Counted from the stretch's first letter, positions 1 through 10,688 are shown. The stretch is 64,000 nt of DNA from Zygnema cylindricum (GCA_037447655.1 JBBHKE010001377.1:374241-438240); one strand, 5' to 3'. The notes: generated by a model not told the origin, from the letters alone. Translations and numbers: made by a program.

Positions 1-376
1 AGCCGGCATACCTTACTCTCCTCTCCTTCCTCCACAAATCCTTTGGGTTGTCGCATGAAGATCTCCTCTTCCAATTCTCAATGCAAAATGGTTGTCTTGA
101 TGTCCATCTGGTGCACCTCCATGTCTTCCGGTGGTGCTAGATTGAGAAGTATGTGGACGGAGGGAAATTTGACGACCGGGGCAAAGGTTTCCTCGTAGTG
201 GATTCCTTCTTTCTATGTAAATCATTTTGCCACTAATCGGGCTTTGTAATGCTCAATGGTGTTATAGGGGTTCAGTTTCTATTTGAAAACCCACTTACAA
301 CCGATTAGTTTTCGGTTAGGTGGATAGTCCACCAGCTCCCAAGTATCGGCTGCCATAATTGAGGCCATCTCCTCAT
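1..376 (-). pseudogene. Copia reverse transcriptase N-terminal part (F1-A)
   Basis: Read on the minus strand, this stretch gives the start of a copia RT: a WELVD-PPNRK-IG-KWVFK-like segment, then ARLVAK, ETFAPVV, a decayed MDIKT region, and EEEIFMRQP near the window edge. The frame is broken by several in-frame stops, for example in the KWVFK segment and before ELEEEI. The catalytic YVDD box lies outside the window. It follows the integrase/linker ORF at 377-1231. It is a pol remnant with no sign of function. Confidence 0.85.
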
Positions 377-1231
377 TTATGGTTGTCTTCCACCGTTTCC
401 TTTCTGATAAGTCATCGCCTCTCCATAAGTTTGAGGTTCATCTTTATGAGATAGTTTTGTTACCTTGTTATTAACCTGCTTTTTTTGTAATCTTTTACTA
501 CTTCTCCTCCTCCCCTCAAAATCTGTGGCCGGAATAGATAGTTCTCGTGGGTTCTTTCGAACAATCTCGGCTTCTCCCCTATCTTTTGATTCCGAATCAA
601 TTTCCATCACGTCTTCCGCTTCAAGTAGAGTTGTCACTCGAGTTTGCGCAGCCGAGTCCTTTTCGGTCTGATTTGTACCTGCAACAATGTCATCTTCTCT
701 AAAACCTAGATAGTTAGGAAGTTCAACGTCATCGGAATTTTGTGAATCAAATCTAATTTTTACTGACTTTGTATACTTGAAGGGATCCACGGACTTTCCT
801 TCATCCATAACTACTAGATGCTTTACTAAGATTATATCTTCCCTTTTTAGATCATAAACTCTATATCCTTTAACATCCTTATCATATCCTAATAAGTATC
901 TCGTTTTTCCTTTAGGATCTAGCTTCCAATTAGCATGATTTGTATCTAGACTAAATACTTGACTGCCAAAAACCTTTAAGTGAGATATGTCTGGTTTCCG
1001 GCCTGTCCATCTCTCATAAGGTGTTTGATCTTTTATAGCTGAAGGAAGAACTCTATTTTTGAGGTAATTAGCACAGTTCATTGCTTCGGCCGAAAACCTT
1101 TTTCCTATCTCCTTCTCCGACAACATACTTATAGCACTATCACTTATTGTCCTATTTAATCTTTCAGCTACCCCATTCTGTTCTGGGTTTTCAGGAACTG
1201 TCTTTTGGTGTTGGTCTCCATCTTCCCTCAA
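377..1231 (-). CDS. Copia pol fragment: integrase C-terminal half and linker
   Basis: An open frame of about 284 residues. It begins in the integrase core at the third catalytic position (PEQNGVAERLN, where the Glu of the D,D-35-E triad sits). It continues through the conserved YERWTGRKPDISHLKVFG segment, YLLGYD and YRVYDL. After about residue 150 it becomes an acidic, low-complexity linker, with SDFEGRRRS-like basic residues and KRLQKKQVNNK before RT. The upstream integrase half (1299-1919) is in another frame, so at least one frameshift separates them. The start Met is simply the first one in the frame. It is a piece of a polyprotein, not an independent gene. Confidence 0.85.
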   Translation of the reverse strand: MREDGDQHQKTVPENPEQNGVAERLNRTISDSAISMLSEKEIGKRFSAEAMNCANYLKNRVLPSAIKDQTPYERWTGRKPDISHLKVFGSQVFSLDTNHANWKLDPKGKTRYLLGYDKDVKGYRVYDLKREDIILVKHLVVMDEGKSVDPFKYTKSVKIRFDSQNSDDVELPNYLGFREDDIVAGTNQTEKDSAAQTRVTTLLEAEDVMEIDSESKDRGEAEIVRKNPRELSIPATDFEGRRRSSKRLQKKQVNNKVTKLSHKDEPQTYGEAMTYQKGNGGRQP

Positions 1232-1298
1232 AAAATCCTCAAACTGGTTAGAAGTATACTCTCCACCATTGTCACTCCTTACTCTATTGATTGGAGTT

Positions 1299-1919
1299 TC
1301 ATGGAGTTTTTCCGCTCCATGCTTTATATTGTCTAAAACAATCTTGAGCTTCTGACTTGTTTTTCAAAAAATACACCTTGGAATACTGAGACCAATCATC
1401 AGTGATAGTCATCATAAATCTCTTCCCCCCCGGTGAGGGCACTTTGGTCGGTCCCCAAATATCTGTGTGTACTAAATCTAGATTTTTTTCTCCCCTATAG
1501 GTGGCTATTTTGGGAAAGGGCAATTTGTGTGCTTTACCATGAGCACATCCACTACAATCACTTAGATTCTCACTCTCACTGAACTGAATTCCTTCCACCA
1601 CTCCCATCTTTTTCATCTCTCTTAGCTTATCTAGATTCACATGCCCAAGCCTTTTATGCCACATCATTATATCATGAACACCAGCATAATAAAGTTTATT
1701 CTTTTCATTGCTTAAAATCAGTCTAAACATCCCTTTTCTACCTTTTTCAACAATGAAATAGATTTCATCCTCAAAACTAGCAGTAAAGACTCCTTTCCTA
1801 GTGCTATTATCAAAACCCTTATCATCTAATACAGACGTAGTGATGAGGTATTTGTTGAGCTCCTGAATAAACAATACATTGTAGAATGTAACTATGGATG
1901 TCTTTCCTTCTACCAACAC
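1299..1919 (-). CDS. Copia pol fragment: pre-integrase zinc finger and integrase core
   Basis: This 206-residue frame carries the GAG-pre-integrase HHCC finger: H88, H93 (HKRLGH), then C122 and C125 (CSGC). The integrase core follows, with the first catalytic Asp at D153 (HTDIWGP) and the TITDDWS strand. The frame is lost before the second catalytic Asp (SDNGGEY), which lies in the adjacent reading frame. Integrase normally joins retrotransposon cDNA to host DNA in the nucleus. Here the split frame makes that impossible. Confidence 0.88.
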   Translation of the reverse strand: MLVEGKTSIVTFYNVLFIQELNKYLITTSVLDDKGFDNSTRKGVFTASFEDEIYFIVEKGRKGMFRLILSNEKNKLYYAGVHDIMMWHKRLGHVNLDKLREMKKMGVVEGIQFSESENLSDCSGCAHGKAHKLPFPKIATYRGEKNLDLVHTDIWGPTKVPSPGGKRFMMTITDDWSQYSKVYFLKNKSEAQDCFRQYKAWSGKTP

Positions 1920-1981
1920 TTTCAGATCTACCGATCGTACAAGAGTAGTAGTGACTATCCTCCCATCCCCGTACTCTATTT

Positions 1982-2530
1982 CTACGTGGGAATCTTTCTT
2001 ATCTTAGTAAACAGGTGCTTATCCTTACACATGTGCATGGAGTCACCTGAATCTATAATCCAACCTACTTCACCTTTCAATCCACCGAATGCAAATTTAT
2101 GCTTTCGTGGAATTTCTACCTCGTTTGTCGCTTCCAACTCCTCATCCAATAGGAGCTCATCGTCCTCGTCTTCGGATTCCACCTCATGTACGTGTGTCAC
2201 AATATCATTTTTCTTTCCTCTCGGGGTTCCACCGGTCTGCCCCTCTTTTAACCGAAGCTTGTTTTGTTTAGTGCACTCCGCCATATAGTGCCTTGGTTTC
2301 TTACAGAAATGACATAAACCTTTGGGAGCCCTTGGTCCGAACTCGTCGGTCTGATTTTTCTGTTCCCCCCCTCCGTAATTTATGACCCCTCTCCTTGAAT
2401 CCTTGTTCCTCCAATCGGTCGAAGGTTCCAAGGCTTGGCCACTCTTTCCTCCCCTTCGGATCTCAATCGTATTCTCCCAAACGAGAATCATCCTTACCAC
2501 TGAGTTCCCTATCCACATTGAGTCCACCAA
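1982..2530 (-). pseudogene. Copia gag nucleocapsid and protease start (F1-A)
   Basis: The frame contains a retroviral-type zinc knuckle, CHFCKKPRHYMAEC (CX2CX4HX4C), which binds RNA in Gag. An acidic stretch (ESEDEDDELLLDEELEA) and the aspartic protease active-site region WIIDSGDSMHMCKDK follow. The active site reads DSGDS where related copies have DSGAS, so the Ala is replaced. The next segment (LVGSIDLKVLVEGK in siblings) continues in the same orientation toward the integrase block. Confidence 0.85.
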
Positions 2531-3208
2531 GTCATGTATACAGTTGACTATGTTCTCGAACTCATTGGGTTACTTCATCAGTAAACAATTAACCTTTTTT
2601 TTTCACTAAAATCTTTTCCAGCACACTCTAGCTCCATGAAAAGTGTAGCAAGCTCATTGCGAAAATCCAACATCTTCCCCCGTTTAAACACATACTCTTT
2701 AACTTTCTGATCAACTAACTATTGTTCGTGAATCTTACCACTTCGGTACATCTCTATGAGAGCCATCCAAAGATTAGATGCCCTTTCTTCCTGCAAATGA
2801 GGACATGCAAGTCCTTGAGTAAGGTGGCCGAGGATGAAATGCTTTGCCGCCATATTGTTGAAGTCTAGGAATTAGTATCATTCTCCTCGTTCCTCGGAAT
2901 AGGTGACATGAATGCCAAACCAGTTGCTATTGGTGTGGTGTCTCCTTCTCCTTTCCTTTGTCCACCACCTCTCCTTCTTTTGTCTCCTCTGTTGAAGATG
3001 GATCTCCATCTATAGTGAATCTACCTCCTGTAAACCTTGGAGGTTTCCCAAGACTGGATGGGCGCCTCACCCGTCTACTCATTATTCCCCAAAACCTTTT
3101 CTCACATAGAGCTCCTGTCATCATACTTACCTTGTATATGAAGCCACCTCCATTGAATATGAGCACCCTAGATGGTGGGACCATAACTTGGAACTCTGAG
3201 ACCTCCAT
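2531..3208 (-). pseudogene. Copia gag N-terminal region (F1-A)
   Basis: Gag opens with MEVSEFQVMVPPSRV. The initiator ATG (3206-3208, minus) lies inside the 5' LTR, and the codons QVMVP overlie the primer binding site. After about 90 residues the frame is lost. Similarity to the longer gag of the copy at 20865-21422 continues in other frames: AAKHF-like, ALIEMYRSG and the SRWIWNSVVGMILV region. Gag would form the virus-like particle in the cytoplasm. Confidence 0.8.
3177..3188 (-). promoter_or_regulatory. Primer binding site, mutated (F1-A)
   Basis: Immediately inside the 5' LTR the minus strand reads AGTTATGGTCCC, two changes from the consensus GGTTATGGGCCC seen at 7658 and 28903. The consensus is complementary to the anticodon arm of eukaryotic initiator tRNA-Met (GGGCCCAUAACC). 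It is not complementary to a tRNA 3' CCA end. Confidence 0.75.
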
Positions 3209-4247
3209 AGGACCTCAGAGTAACTAACTCACAAGAAGCCTCTAGGATAACACTGACCCCTTTGTCTTTCCGCACGAATAACCACCACCCTGGCAAACAA
3301 AAGCTCTGACCACCTTCACACTTGTGAAGGGAAGACTCCCCTGAGTTGATAGCAAAAAGAATCTCTGAATTTGCTCCTCGAGCAGTAAGTTATGGAGGGT
3401 CAAAGTTGACCTTTTATACCGAAGCTCTTTGGGAGAGAGGGTCATATCTACCAATTTTTCTAAGTCCTATCTCTCTCTAAAACTCTATCTTCTGGTGTAC
3501 GGCACCAATCATATTACACTGCCGTATATAATTTTACAGCTGCCGGTGTACTTTATGTACGGATATTGTACGACATGGCCTAAATGTCGACATATGTCAT
3601 ATCGGAATTCGGTCCCGTAATTCGCGGAGATGTCGCGATCCAACGTAATCGTGCCACGTGTAATCCGATATAGCGATGACCTTAACCGCCGAGAATCTCT
3701 TCCGCGATCTCGGCTTTCTTTTCGGTTGTCCGATTGAATGCAAATTTCGATCGTAGCCGTCATAAATGCTTGTGCGGTATTTGTTTCGTAATAGAAACAT
3801 AATGCGCGAGACTTGTTTCTTGTCCATACCGAAATCCGTACGTTTACATAATGGGATCTATGTAACCGTAAACATCCGCCCTTAAATGAATTTTTCTACG
3901 TGTTAACATTTAAATAAATATCAAACCTATAGTATGTATCGTAACTAGACTTAACAGCTAAGGCTACCGGCTACCGACGTTCTGACGGTCAGCAAGTACC
4001 ACGATCAAATCCTGTTACCGACATACTCCTTTTAGTAAATAAACCTACCTATCTGTAAATTAACTAATCTGTTTCCCGTAAACCTCTAGATAGCGTAGGT
4101 AGCCATGGCTCTAGCTTCCTCTCCAACTTCTCAGTGACTGCAACAAGTGTGGGAGTTGGAGAGAGAAGTTAATGGCAGACCGCCTCGGCTCCTTCCTATA
4201 TTCCAATTTAGACATAGAAAATAATAAAATAACCATCGATTTCTACA
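3189..4247 (-). repeat. 5' LTR of F1-A (family 1)
   Basis: A 1,059-bp LTR on the minus strand, starting TGTAGAAATCGATGG at 4247 and ending at 3189 next to the primer binding site. The end resembles TTTCA/TTGCA of sibling LTRs but reads TTCCA. It contains the conserved-loop stem-loop at 4119-4163, a tRNA-like module near 3946-4025, the palindrome GGTCAAAGTTGACC near 3397, and the serial hairpins before gag. Confidence 0.9.
4119..4163 (-). promoter_or_regulatory. LTR stem-loop with conserved loop
   Basis: A perfect 10-bp inverted repeat, CTCTCCAACT / AGTTGGAGAG, flanks a loop whose sense-strand core is CACACTTGTYGCAGTCACTG-like in all family 1 LTRs. It lies about 85-130 nt from the LTR 5' end. 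Compensatory changes in other copies suggest selection on RNA or DNA structure. The role is unknown. Confidence 0.6.
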
Positions 4248-4319
4248 TCCCTTAGAGCCAGCTGCACCATTCTTGGAGGACACACATCGTGCTCCACGAC
4301 AGACAAAGAACGGTAGACA

Positions 4320-5962
4320 TCCATCAATCTCCGCCTCAGAATTTATTAGGGGAAGGTGATCTAGCAGCCGTCTGCAATTTGGAATTCACTTTGCATCCTG
4401 TACTTCCTCGGAAGAACCTCTGACCATTCGGGAGGCTTTCTTATCACCGGAAAGAACTCAATGGATCGATGCAGCAAATGACGAGATGAAATCCATTATG
4501 TAAGCTCAAACGTGGGAGTTGGTCGAGCTTCCTCCAAACAGTAAAGCCATCGGGAGTAAGTGGATGTTCAAGGTAAAATTAAACGCGGATGGCACATTTG
4601 AAAGGTAAAAGGCCAGACTTGTGGCCAAAGGTTAGAATCAGAAAGAGGGAATTGATTTTAAGGTGACTTTATCTCCGGTTGTAAGATTTCCAACTGTTAG
4701 AATTCTGCTAAGTCTAGTTGTAATTGAGAATATGGAAATCCATCAAATGGACGTCAAAACCACATTTTTGCATGGAGAGTTAGAAGAAACTATATATATG
4801 CAGCAACCAAAAATGTGTGAAGAAAAAGGAAAGGAGAAATTAGTGTGTAAACTGTTAAAATCCTTGTATGGGCTGAAACGGGCCCTTAGGATGTGGAACC
4901 TAAAGCTAGATGAGTTTTTGACTTGACTAGGATTTAAATGGAAAAGTTCTGATCACTCTGCGTATATATTGCGAGGGGAGGATGGAGTAATTTATATTGT
5001 TGTATATGTAGATGATCTACTACTTATTAGCAAGTCTATGAGTGAAATAAATAGCATTAAGGAAGCCTTAAAATCAAGATTTGAGATGAAATACCTTGGA
5101 GAAGCCAAGTATATAGATAGGAACAAGAAAGTAATCATGTTGACTCCAAAGAAGGTTATAAGAAATATGTTTGAAAAATTCGAAATGAAGGAAGTAAAAG
5201 GGTGTGCAACTCCTACGGAGTATAGACTGAAATTAGAGGGAGATGTCTCAGATTCTAGTATTCTAGTCAGTGAGAGTTAAAGTCAGGGGAGGAGGAGTTT
5301 ATAGCCTCTAAACCATACACGCAGGTGGTAGGCAGTCTCATCTATTTTATGAACTGCACAAGGCCGGATATCGCAGCAGCTGTTGGTGTTCTAAGAAGGA
5401 GCTTGCAGAATCTAAAGAAATCAGACTGGGAAGCCGCAAAGAGGGTTCTGAGATAAGGACTCGGAACCTCAAACTTGTTCTCGGAGGTGGAGAAGTGAAA
5501 CTGCAGACTTGGAGCGATGCTAGCTATGACAACATGCCTAGCAGAAAGTGAATGACTGGTTTTGTCTTGCAGATTGGAAATGGAACCTGTTGTTGGAGCA
5601 ACATGCTTCAGAAAGTCACGGCACAGCCAACAATGGAGTCGGAGTATATGGCTGCAAGCTCGGCACTTAAAAAGCTCCTATGGGTGAAAGCACTTCTACA
5701 AGAACTTGGGTGCATGCAGACTGGACCTTAAGTCATTTGGTGCAATAACCAGGCTGCCATTGCTTTTGCCTCTAACTCCAACCCTCACTTATAAAGTAAG
5801 CATATGGATATCAGATTACACTTTGTCTAGGAAAAGGTGCTTGCCAAAGTCATCAAATTGTGTTATTTGGCTGATGAAAAAATGGTTGCCCACATGCTAA
5901 CCAAGGCTCTCCCTACACCAAAGATACAACTTTGCAGAGATGCTATTGGACTAAGTGACTAG
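4320..5962 (+). pseudogene. Copia RT and RNase H (F2-a)
   Basis: The RT starts after a linker with a SEF-RG-RSSSRLQ-like motif. It shows TWELVELPPNSKAIGSKWMFK, MDVKTTFLHGELEE, KSLYGLK and an intact YVDDLLLISKS active site near 5005-5030. RNase H follows with LIYFMNCTRPDIAAAVG, WSDASYD, a MESEYMA-type box and the C-terminal ADML/TKALPTPK region, ending LSD* at 5962. There are premature stops (for example 4501 and 4924) and several frameshifts. The YVDD survives but the reading frame does not. Confidence 0.9.
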
Positions 5963-5970
5963 GTGAGACT

Positions 5971-5985
5971 AAAGCTTTAGGGGAG
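5971..5985 (+). promoter_or_regulatory. Polypurine tract of F2-a
   Basis: AAAGCTTTAGGGGAG directly precedes the 3' LTR. This is the position from which plus-strand DNA synthesis starts in LTR elements. A near-identical tract (AAAGCTTTGGGGGAA) sits at 33757-33771 in F2-b. Confidence 0.75.
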
Positions 5986-6976
5986 TGTTGAAATTACAAC
6001 TTTGATCTCAGCAGATAAGAGTGTGAGGAGGATTTTAGGACTTATAATAATTTTGTCTAAGTCAGATTATAATACTTACCTTTATAAGTGGTACAATAGC
6101 GGAGTATTCTGTATGTCTACAGGGACACGCGTCGGTATCTAAGACCTGTGCAAATATTCCGGAAGAGCGCTGACAACAACATACACATGTTGACTATCGA
6201 ACGAGCGAAATCACAAGATCCGACGGACAGAATTAAAAGTGCGCATTTGTGAACAATTGACTTTTCGGAATAACGAGTAGCGTTGGTAACGAATCGAGTC
6301 TACGGACGAGATTCGTGCGGGGACCACAGGTGACCAAGCATAACTGTTTGCGCCCACGTGGACCGTAGTTCATGACAACAATCGGATGGATTGCGCGACT
6401 GACGATAATTAAGCAAAACCAACATAAGCTGTACGGCGTTGAAATTGAAAATATTTGAAACACATTGTTTTGTATTTTAGCGCATTAAAAATAAGTGTTT
6501 CGTCACTCTGATTACGGCTAGTGGAAATTAGGGTTTTAAAATACCGTGAGTATAATGACGTACAATTTCGGAACCTTGTCATTTTGTAGTGCAGTGCGAT
6601 AGCGCCAAGTGTTAGTTGTCGATAAGTTAGTTAGATCAGACATACTTCTAGTGTATAAATTTTAGGACTTAGAAAAAATGTAATCATCCCGTTTTGAGAA
6701 TATGGAAACTTTGAGGCTGTTTTTGGGAAACTTCCAGCTTTCATTTCTTATAGTTTACCAGACTGTTTATGGTGAAATTTTGGGAATTGACAATGTGCAT
6801 CGTGATCTAATTGTAAGTTGATTTTGGGTCTAATTGGAGTTGTGAGTCTGATTCTGTAGTGTTCAGAAAACTACTGTTTGGAAGGATTCTTGTTAGCTTT
6901 TGTTGAAAAACATATCTACTTCTACAACTACAACTACAACTACAACTTTACATGTACCACTAGTCATAGAACAACA
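5986..6976 (+). repeat. 3' LTR of F2-a (family 2)
   Basis: A 991-bp LTR with TGTTG...CAACA termini. Its last ~75 bp contain the gag N-terminal codons (a STSTT...PLVIEQ-type reading, with ATA in place of ATG at about 6911). Similarity to other family 2 copies stops exactly at AACAACA, which shows the LTR really extends over the gag start. Confidence 0.88.
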
Positions 6977-7099
6977 GTATATGGTCCGATATATATATGA
7001 AGTATTACCCAACGGCGATTTCATTTAACGAAACCAAATCGACGAAACGACACATGTATTCTATGGCGCGCGCGGACGCCAATCGGATTGCATAAAATA

Positions 7100-7657
7100 A
7101 TCCATCAGACGCCCATTAATCGCAAGCGCCAGTCAGGTATGAACTTTTGGCGGCTTTTGGGCATTAGTGGGCGCACTGCTACGTGGCGCCACATCATTGG
7201 ATGCTTGAAAAGATGGGTGGAGGAACCATGGCTCCCAGGCTGACAAACGTCAACTAGAAGGCCATGTCGTACAATAGTCATACAAGAAGTACACTAGCCA
7301 CTGTACCTTCTTGTACTGTATAGTCCTTTGTTGTGATTCGTCTAGGGTTTAGTAGAAGTTAGCTGTGGGGAGGGGTTTAGGGAATTATAAGTTTTTGAAG
7401 CGCCTCTTTCCAAGTGACCTTTTGTATTTATAGACCACCTTCGGTCAGCCATAATTTACTGCTTAGGGGAGCAAACTCACTAATTCCTTTTTCGGTTCCG
7501 CTTAGGGGAGTTGGGTCCTCACATGGGTGAGGCTGGTGAAAATACTTGCATGCTAGGGTGGCACTTATTTATTGGGAAAGTCTAAGGTGCACACATTATC
7601 CTAGAGGCTTTATATATGCTGCTCATTTTGTGGGTGAATGGAGACCACTGAATTGCA
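7100..7657 (+). repeat. Family 3 LTR (left end uncertain)
   Basis: Shared family 3 landmarks: GGAGGAACCATGG, CATGTCGTACAAT, and the twin hairpins GCTTAGGGGAGC / GCTTAGGGGAGTT. The end GACCACTGAATTGCA precedes the primer binding site. The tRNA-like module of other family 3 LTRs is not evident here. Confidence 0.7.
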
Positions 7658-8278
7658 GGTTATGGGCCCACCCTCTAGGGTGCCCATATTTGATGGATCC
7701 GATTTTTTTTATTGGGAAATGATGATGGAGGGGGAACTTTTTGAGAAGCACCTATGGGGCTTAGTGTCTGGACAAATTCGTTGCCCACCTCTACTTGGGT
7801 TTGGAGGAACACGCTTCTCTAGCATCTCCACCTTTTTAGCAGCCCGAACAACTCCCACCGTCACCAATAACGATGACAAGGAAGGGGAGGAGATTGTCAT
7901 GGAAGGAGAAAAGTGAGGATTTGCACCTCAAGTGGCACCTTTGCCAATGATGATACCGGCAGCAGCACCACAAGCAACGGTGACACTAGGTTCAGACTGA
8001 GCGGTCAAAATATGAAGAGTGGAACTATAAAGACAAGGTTGCTAAAATCTTAATTGTCATAAGTGTAGTGAAGGGTGTTGCTATTCCCCTTATGCATGTC
8101 AGATCTTCATCTCAGATTAGGATATCACTAGTTAACAAATGTAAGAGTGGAGCTTTGCAGCAGCAATAGTTGGCAAAAAATAAAATTGCAACCTATACTT
8201 GTAAGGGAGGAAGCGTGCACAATTATTGCAATGATCTAGGAGCATTATTTGGAGAGCTACAAAGTGCAAGTAACTCGT
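7638..8278 (+). pseudogene. Copia gag, family 3 (F3-a)
   Basis: Gag starts METTELQVMGPPSRVPIFDG. The first 20 nt lie in the LTR, and the primer binding site is read as QVMGP. The frame is open for 92 residues (FYWEMMMEGELFEKHLWG, RCPPLLGFGGTRF), then a TGA follows. The homologous sequence continues with further stops through ALFGELQSASNS near 8270, where it ends. The full-length sibling is at 28293-28946 (minus). Confidence 0.85.
7658..7669 (+). promoter_or_regulatory. Primer binding site, perfect (F3-a)
   Basis: GGTTATGGGCCC follows the LTR end and is a perfect complement of 12 nt in the anticodon arm of initiator tRNA-Met as known from plants and animals. It lies within gag codons QVMGP. 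Confidence 0.85.
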
Positions 8279-8843
8279 GGTCTAACGTACTTATTCGGGA
8301 GAGAAAAACATAACGTGAAATTACCCTTAACAAAACCATATGATAAGGATGACTGTATGCTTTTAAACACTAAAAAAATGAATATGAAAAGGATTTCATT
8401 GTTATTTTTGTTTTTTGCGAGTAGACAATTTAATTTTACTGTTTCAAAAATGTAAGCTGGAAAACCGTTGACAGCAACGCTGCTCGTACCACAACGATAA
8501 ATGTTACATTTTTACATGAGACGAAAGAATTATCATGGATGTACGGCTACCTCTGTCGATATAAAATTGATTATGCTGACTTGAAAAAGACTATGAACAT
8601 ATGTCGTACAACCCTTGAATGTGGTCTAAGTAGTACCAAACAGTAAACGTGAAGGCGTTTTTCAACGCATGTGAGATTTCTTTTTCGAAAGTCTTCCTAT
8701 ACTAACGTTCAAGAATCTACAGGTCAGGTTGTTCGCACACAAAACTAGGTTTCTATTGAATGCGGAGTGGAAAAAGACAAAATATCTTTACTCGATGATT
8801 GAGGATCACATCGTGTGACATCATTGAACCCTTTGGGTCATAA
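8279..8843 (+). other. Unassigned sequence
   Basis: AT-rich sequence between the truncated gag and the TIR element. The only ORF crossing it is a chance extension of the gag remnant. I see no motif, repeat or RNA gene. Confidence 0.6.
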
Positions 8844-9398
8844 TTCAAAAGTAGGGGTTTGAATGGTAGGCGTTTGGTAGGCACACAAAACTTGGCACAA
8901 GGCTCGCGTTGATGAGGCATACTGTAGGTGTGTGCGTTGTGCACACCCTTGTACGAACGTACGAATATGACGTATCATCATAGTAAAGCGCACGCCGCCG
9001 GACGAAATATTATAGCGAACTGACACGCCGTAGGATGACATTCCGCGGGAAAAAAATCCCGGAGAAAAAAAAACTCGGACGTAAGCCCTATCTTAAGTTG
9101 TGTTATGGGCTTTTCATGTGATCTTTTTAGATCGCTACTTTGATCAGCGACCGCTCGATTGTCCAAATCTGACGGTTTAAACTAGAAATACCTCAAAACT
9201 CATGGAAAAATATTTTTTTGTCCGAATGTTTTTCAAAATTTAAACCTGACGTTTAATTCTCTATTGATCGATGTGCAACACAACCCTGTTCCTATTCTAT
9301 TTCATTTTTCGGCCAGTACAATAGGGGTCTTAAGGGCATATTGTATGTTTTGCGTACAATAGGCATATTGTATGGGCGCATGGTCACCTACTTTTGAA
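8844..9398. mobile_element. MITE-like element, copy 1
   Basis: A 555-bp unit bounded by inverted termini TTCAAAAGTAGG ... CCTACTTTTGAA. Its core (about 9091-9170, including GATCGCTACTTTGATCAGCG) and right end (GCGTACAATAGGCATATTGT) recur at 11643-11936 in the same orientation. No transposase is encoded, so it is non-autonomous. I could not find a convincing TSD: the flanks are CATAA and GTATG. Confidence 0.72.
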
Positions 9399-10578
9399 GT
9401 ATGTTTTGGGTCAAGCATTTTTAGCGGTGCTCTGTAAGCATTTGTCAACGAGCTAAAACCGGTTTTATAATCCTAGGCTGGTACACGTTTGTACAAAAAG
9501 AAGCTAAAAGCATAAAGGTACACTACAGTACAATAGTGTTGTATATCGGTAGCCATTTGTCAATAGCCGATATGTACCTTATTTGACATACCGAGAATCG
9601 ATGGTTATCGTTCTATGTTTCACATATATGGTTTCGCAATTTTAACTGTAACAACAGTACTGTACTTTGATGCACCGTTACCCTGACTTAGATATTTCAA
9701 TTTGCACAAACCGTACATTTGCTCCGAGGCGATTTTCCAAAAAGACTCGTCGTCACCTGGAAAACTGGAAAAGTACAGATTTATTCAAGCTCATCGCCAG
9801 AGAAAAATTTGACAACGAATCAACCTTGAATTGTGTGCTTCCAAATGGTCCACGAGGGCGTCAAATTTATTCGATTGCACATAATAAGTCAGCGGTCAAA
9901 GTAACGGCTTCGAAATTTGCCGGCAAACAGGACGTTTCATCCCAACGACTGACTCGTACGGTCACTAGAACAATCGCTACAGCCGTCACATCACATTAAA
10001 TGCACTGCCTCATTGCCACATTGCAATAGGTCACTGCCACGTTGTAGTAGGTTTTGTTTTTTACAGATGACACTGCACACCGCGAATAGTTATTGGTGTC
10101 AAAGTCACTAATTTGGGTTCTTAAAATTTAGATTTTTTTCCTCAAATAGGATACATGATTTTATTTTTTCCTTGACTTTAATTAAGGTACCGTACAAAAT
10201 AGTGTAAAGAACGAGAGTACAATAAGATCTTAATAGTATGGTGTACGGTTGATGTCAGACCGTACATAAATGTACCTTTTCAAGTGAATATTTTACAAAA
10301 AATGAATTAAATTAGACGCACACGCATAGGAACGTGCACTCAAAAAAACGTGATTAGTTTGACATGTAAATTAGTATTGCATGTACGGATATTATAAATT
10401 CGTGACGGTGTACAATTTCAAATATGTTGTACGGATACATATGTTAATGTATATATCCGTACGGCGAAAAATCCATTTTTACTGTTCCCAAATTAGCATT
10501 AACGACGAAATTAGAATACACCATTTTTTTGAAAAATATCAAATTCTTAATTAACATCAAGCACGGTAAATTTTCTTT
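9399..10578 (+). other. Mostly unassigned intergenic sequence
   Basis: AT-rich with many GTAC-containing words (GTACGG, GTACAA). It contains one possible ORF (9670-9999), described separately. No repeat family seen elsewhere in the window is present. Confidence 0.5.
9670..9999 (+). CDS. Hypothetical 109-residue ORF
   Basis: An ATG-started ORF encoding a basic peptide (FAPRRFSKKTRRHLENWK near the start, QRLTRTVTRTIATAVTSH at the end). I recognise no domain, signal peptide or membrane segment. It lies in otherwise non-repetitive sequence upstream of the candidate host gene on the same strand, so it could be an exon, an isolated gene or chance. The length is not remarkable for chance in this base composition. 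Confidence 0.2.
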   Translation: MHRYPDLDISICTNRTFAPRRFSKKTRRHLENWKSTDLFKLIAREKFDNESTLNCVLPNGPRGRQIYSIAHNKSAVKVTASKFAGKQDVSSQRLTRTVTRTIATAVTSH

Positions 10579-10583
10579 AACAC

Positions 10584-10590
10584 TATATAA
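10584..10590 (+). promoter_or_regulatory. TATA-like box, distal
   Basis: TATATAA in CACTATATAAACTTTG, about 155 bp upstream of the ATG at 10740. It is a possible core promoter, less well placed than the one at 10681. Confidence 0.3.
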
Positions 10591-10680
10591 ACTTTGACAC
10601 TAATAACGATTCGCGGTGAAGCTTTGTGCGCCGTAAACCCAATATCCGTCGAACCGACAAGGCCGTACAGAGGGCCCGAC

Positions 10681-10688
10681 CTATAAAT
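10681..10688 (+). promoter_or_regulatory. TATA-like box, proximal
   Basis: CTATAAAT lies 52 bp upstream of ATG 10740, leaving room for a short 5' UTR if transcription starts about 30 bp downstream. Base composition turns GC-rich here, as expected at a gene start in this AT-rich region. Confidence 0.4.

Larger units (their letters stand above)
1..4247 (-). mobile_element. Family 1 Ty1/copia element F1-A, 3' end cut by window edge
   Basis: This is a minus-strand LTR retrotransposon. Reading leftward from the 5' LTR come gag, zinc knuckle, protease, integrase, linker and the first part of reverse transcriptase, which is the Ty1/copia order (integrase before RT). The RNase H and 3' LTR lie beyond position 1. 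The right end of its LTR abuts family 2 RT sequence in the opposite orientation, so the element is nested in an older family 2 copy. The TSD cannot be checked because the other end is outside the window. Several stops and frameshifts show it is inactive. Confidence 0.93.
4248..6976 (+). mobile_element. Family 2 copia remnant F2-a (RT, RNase H, 3' LTR)
   Basis: A plus-strand copia fragment whose 5' part is displaced by the family 1 insertion ending at 4247. It keeps the end of the linker, RT, RNase H, polypurine tract and a 3' LTR. Numerous stops and frameshifts show old decay. Its 3' LTR ends AACAACA at 6976. The following GTATA would be the right TSD copy, but its partner lies outside the window. 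Confidence 0.9.
7000..8278 (+). mobile_element. Family 3 copia remnant F3-a (LTR and gag only)
   Basis: A plus-strand 5' fragment of a family 3 element: an LTR related to those at 23603 and 28915, the primer binding site, and gag up to about 8278, where similarity stops abruptly. The LTR 5' start (TGTTGAAAA in siblings) is not found, so the left limit is approximate. 6977-7100 matches nothing else I recognise. Confidence 0.78.

Noticed and set aside
8753-9166. Overlapping minus-strand ORFs in the MITE region
   Set aside because: All are short, overlap the TIR element, and show no shared protein between the two element copies.
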